Part shown: one piece after another, positions 5,688 to 6,282 of the stretch
Position numbering within the stretch: the stretch's first letter is position 1
How the letters are laid out: each line of letters begins with the position of its first letter
The notes under the pieces: generated by a model
Database searches by the model: none
Seen by the model: only the letters and a program-made list of their open reading frames with translations
Told to the model about the DNA's origin: nothing
Origin: UBA7396 sp034675265
GTDB taxonomy: Bacteria; Patescibacteriota; Gracilibacteria; BD1-5; UBA6164
Length of the DNA: 6,282 nucleotides
Assembly: GCA_034675265.1 (NCBI GenBank)
Contig: JAUCDK010000043.1
Location: 1 to 6,282 of the forward strand
Reading direction: 5' to 3'
Translations under genes and position numbers: made by a program

Positions 5688-6282
5688 ATGAAAAAATTAA
5701 TTCTCCTTTCTCTTGCATTATTTTCTTTTATGCAAGTACAAGCTGCAGATGAAATGGTAATGTGTACCATGGATGCAAAACAATGTAGTGACTGATCTTT
5801 TGTAGGAAGAACTGGGCCAAATTGTGAATTTGTTTGTCCAAGTGAAACAGCAAAAGAAAATACTCAAAAAGCATGTACCAGAGAATACGCTCCAGTTTGT
5901 GCTGAAATCCAAGTTCAATGTATCAAAGCACCTTGTCCTCCAATCCAAGAAACATTTTCAAATAAATGTGAAATGGAAAATAATTCACTCGCAACTTTTT
6001 TACACACAGGAAGTTGTAAAGCTGATACTTCAAATGTAGGACTTCCAAATATGGCTGCCTCATATTGTGAAGAAAATGGATGAACTTCAAAAATTGCTAC
6101 AAAAACTGATGGAAGTCAATATGGAATTTGTTATTTTGAAGACAATAGACAATGTGAAGAATGGGCTTTTTATAGATGAGAATGTCCTTACGGTTGAAGA
6201 AAAATTACCGGATATATCTGAGAATATGCAAAATATTGTGCTATTACTGGAAATGAATTTATAAATAAATGACAAGATAAAG
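5688..6282 (+). CDS. Secreted cysteine-rich protein with Kazal-like and DUF333 domains (3' end missing)
   Basis: The first 198 codons are visible and the gene runs off the window; six TGA-Gly codons occur. MKKLILLSLALFSFMQVQA (1-19) is a classic signal peptide with cleavage expected near residue 19-20. Residues 26-50 form a small Cys motif (CTMDAKQCSDGSFVGRTG, then C46 and C50). Residues 63-110 look Kazal-like: CTREYAPVCAE, then C78, C83, SNKC94 and GSC110, with the insertion often seen in bacterial versions. Residues 118-166 match DUF333: GLPNMAASYCEENGG, DGSQYGICYF, then CEEWAFYRGEC. A further PYGG...YCAITGNEF segment follows. Fifteen cysteines in the exported part suggest a disulfide-stabilised periplasmic or extracellular protein. 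Kazal domains usually inhibit serine proteases, and DUF333 has no firm function. It is divergent from recX under its own promoter and is not part of the metal operon. Confidence 0.85.

Noticed and set aside
5718..6275. Other reading frames inside the secreted-protein gene on both strands
   Set aside because: The frame from 5688 has a signal peptide and regularly spaced cysteines matching two known domains; the others have none.
9..6282. Mycoplasma-type code (TGA = Trp) or selenocysteine at TGA
   Set aside because: Trp or Sec would destroy Walker A, GCICC and RYFGGI motifs; normal TGG is used where Trp is conserved (for example CEEWAFYRG in DUF333), and 66 sites are too many for selenocysteine.
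1..6282. CRISPR arrays, tRNA/rRNA genes, insertion sequences, riboswitches
   Set aside because: No regularly spaced repeats, transposase, cloverleaf or conserved RNA motif was seen on either strand; nearly all sequence is accounted for by the eight genes and short promoter regions.

Overview
The window is extremely AT-rich and only makes sense if TGA is read as glycine (translation table 25). That code is known from the candidate phyla Absconditabacteria (SR1) and Gracilibacteria (BD1-5) of the Patescibacteria/CPR. Read this way, eight uninterrupted genes appear. TGA falls on invariant glycines, for example as a tandem TGA-TGA inside the Walker A loops of two ATPases and as the first Gly of the GSGPLP motif of a nicotianamine-synthase-like enzyme. 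By hand count, 66 of 110 glycines in the eight proteins are written TGA. The seven stop codons in view are TAA (six) or TAG (one). With the standard code all but one of these genes is broken into many pieces, and the nicotianamine-synthase gene into two.

Layout. On the minus strand, positions 831-9 hold a DtxR/MntR-type metal-responsive repressor followed, with an 8-nt overlap, by a short YigZ/IMPACT-family protein. A 138-nt divergent promoter region separates these from a plus-strand operon at 970-4972. The operon encodes a nicotianamine-synthase-like aminocarboxypropyl transferase, a CobW/COG0523 metallochaperone P-loop protein with a long C-terminal extension, and two tandem paralogous CooC-like (MinD/NifH-fold) ATPases. 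A perfect 14-bp hairpin at 4949-4984 ends the operon and also serves the convergent recX gene (5558-4983, minus). Divergent from recX is a secreted, cysteine-rich protein with Kazal-like and DUF333 domains, cut off by the window end.

How the genes may work together (inference). A metal-sensing repressor sits back to back with genes for a metal-chelating small molecule (nicotianamine/staphylopine type), a CxCC metallochaperone and two ATPases related to the nickel-insertase CooC. This looks like a compact transition-metal acquisition and cofactor-insertion locus in a very reduced genome. The metal and the client enzyme cannot be read from the window; no transporter, opine dehydrogenase, hydrogenase or CO dehydrogenase is present here.

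Translation signals. No start codon has a Shine-Dalgarno sequence. All eight ATGs are directly preceded by AT, usually after an A-rich stretch, and several genes overlap or nearly abut.
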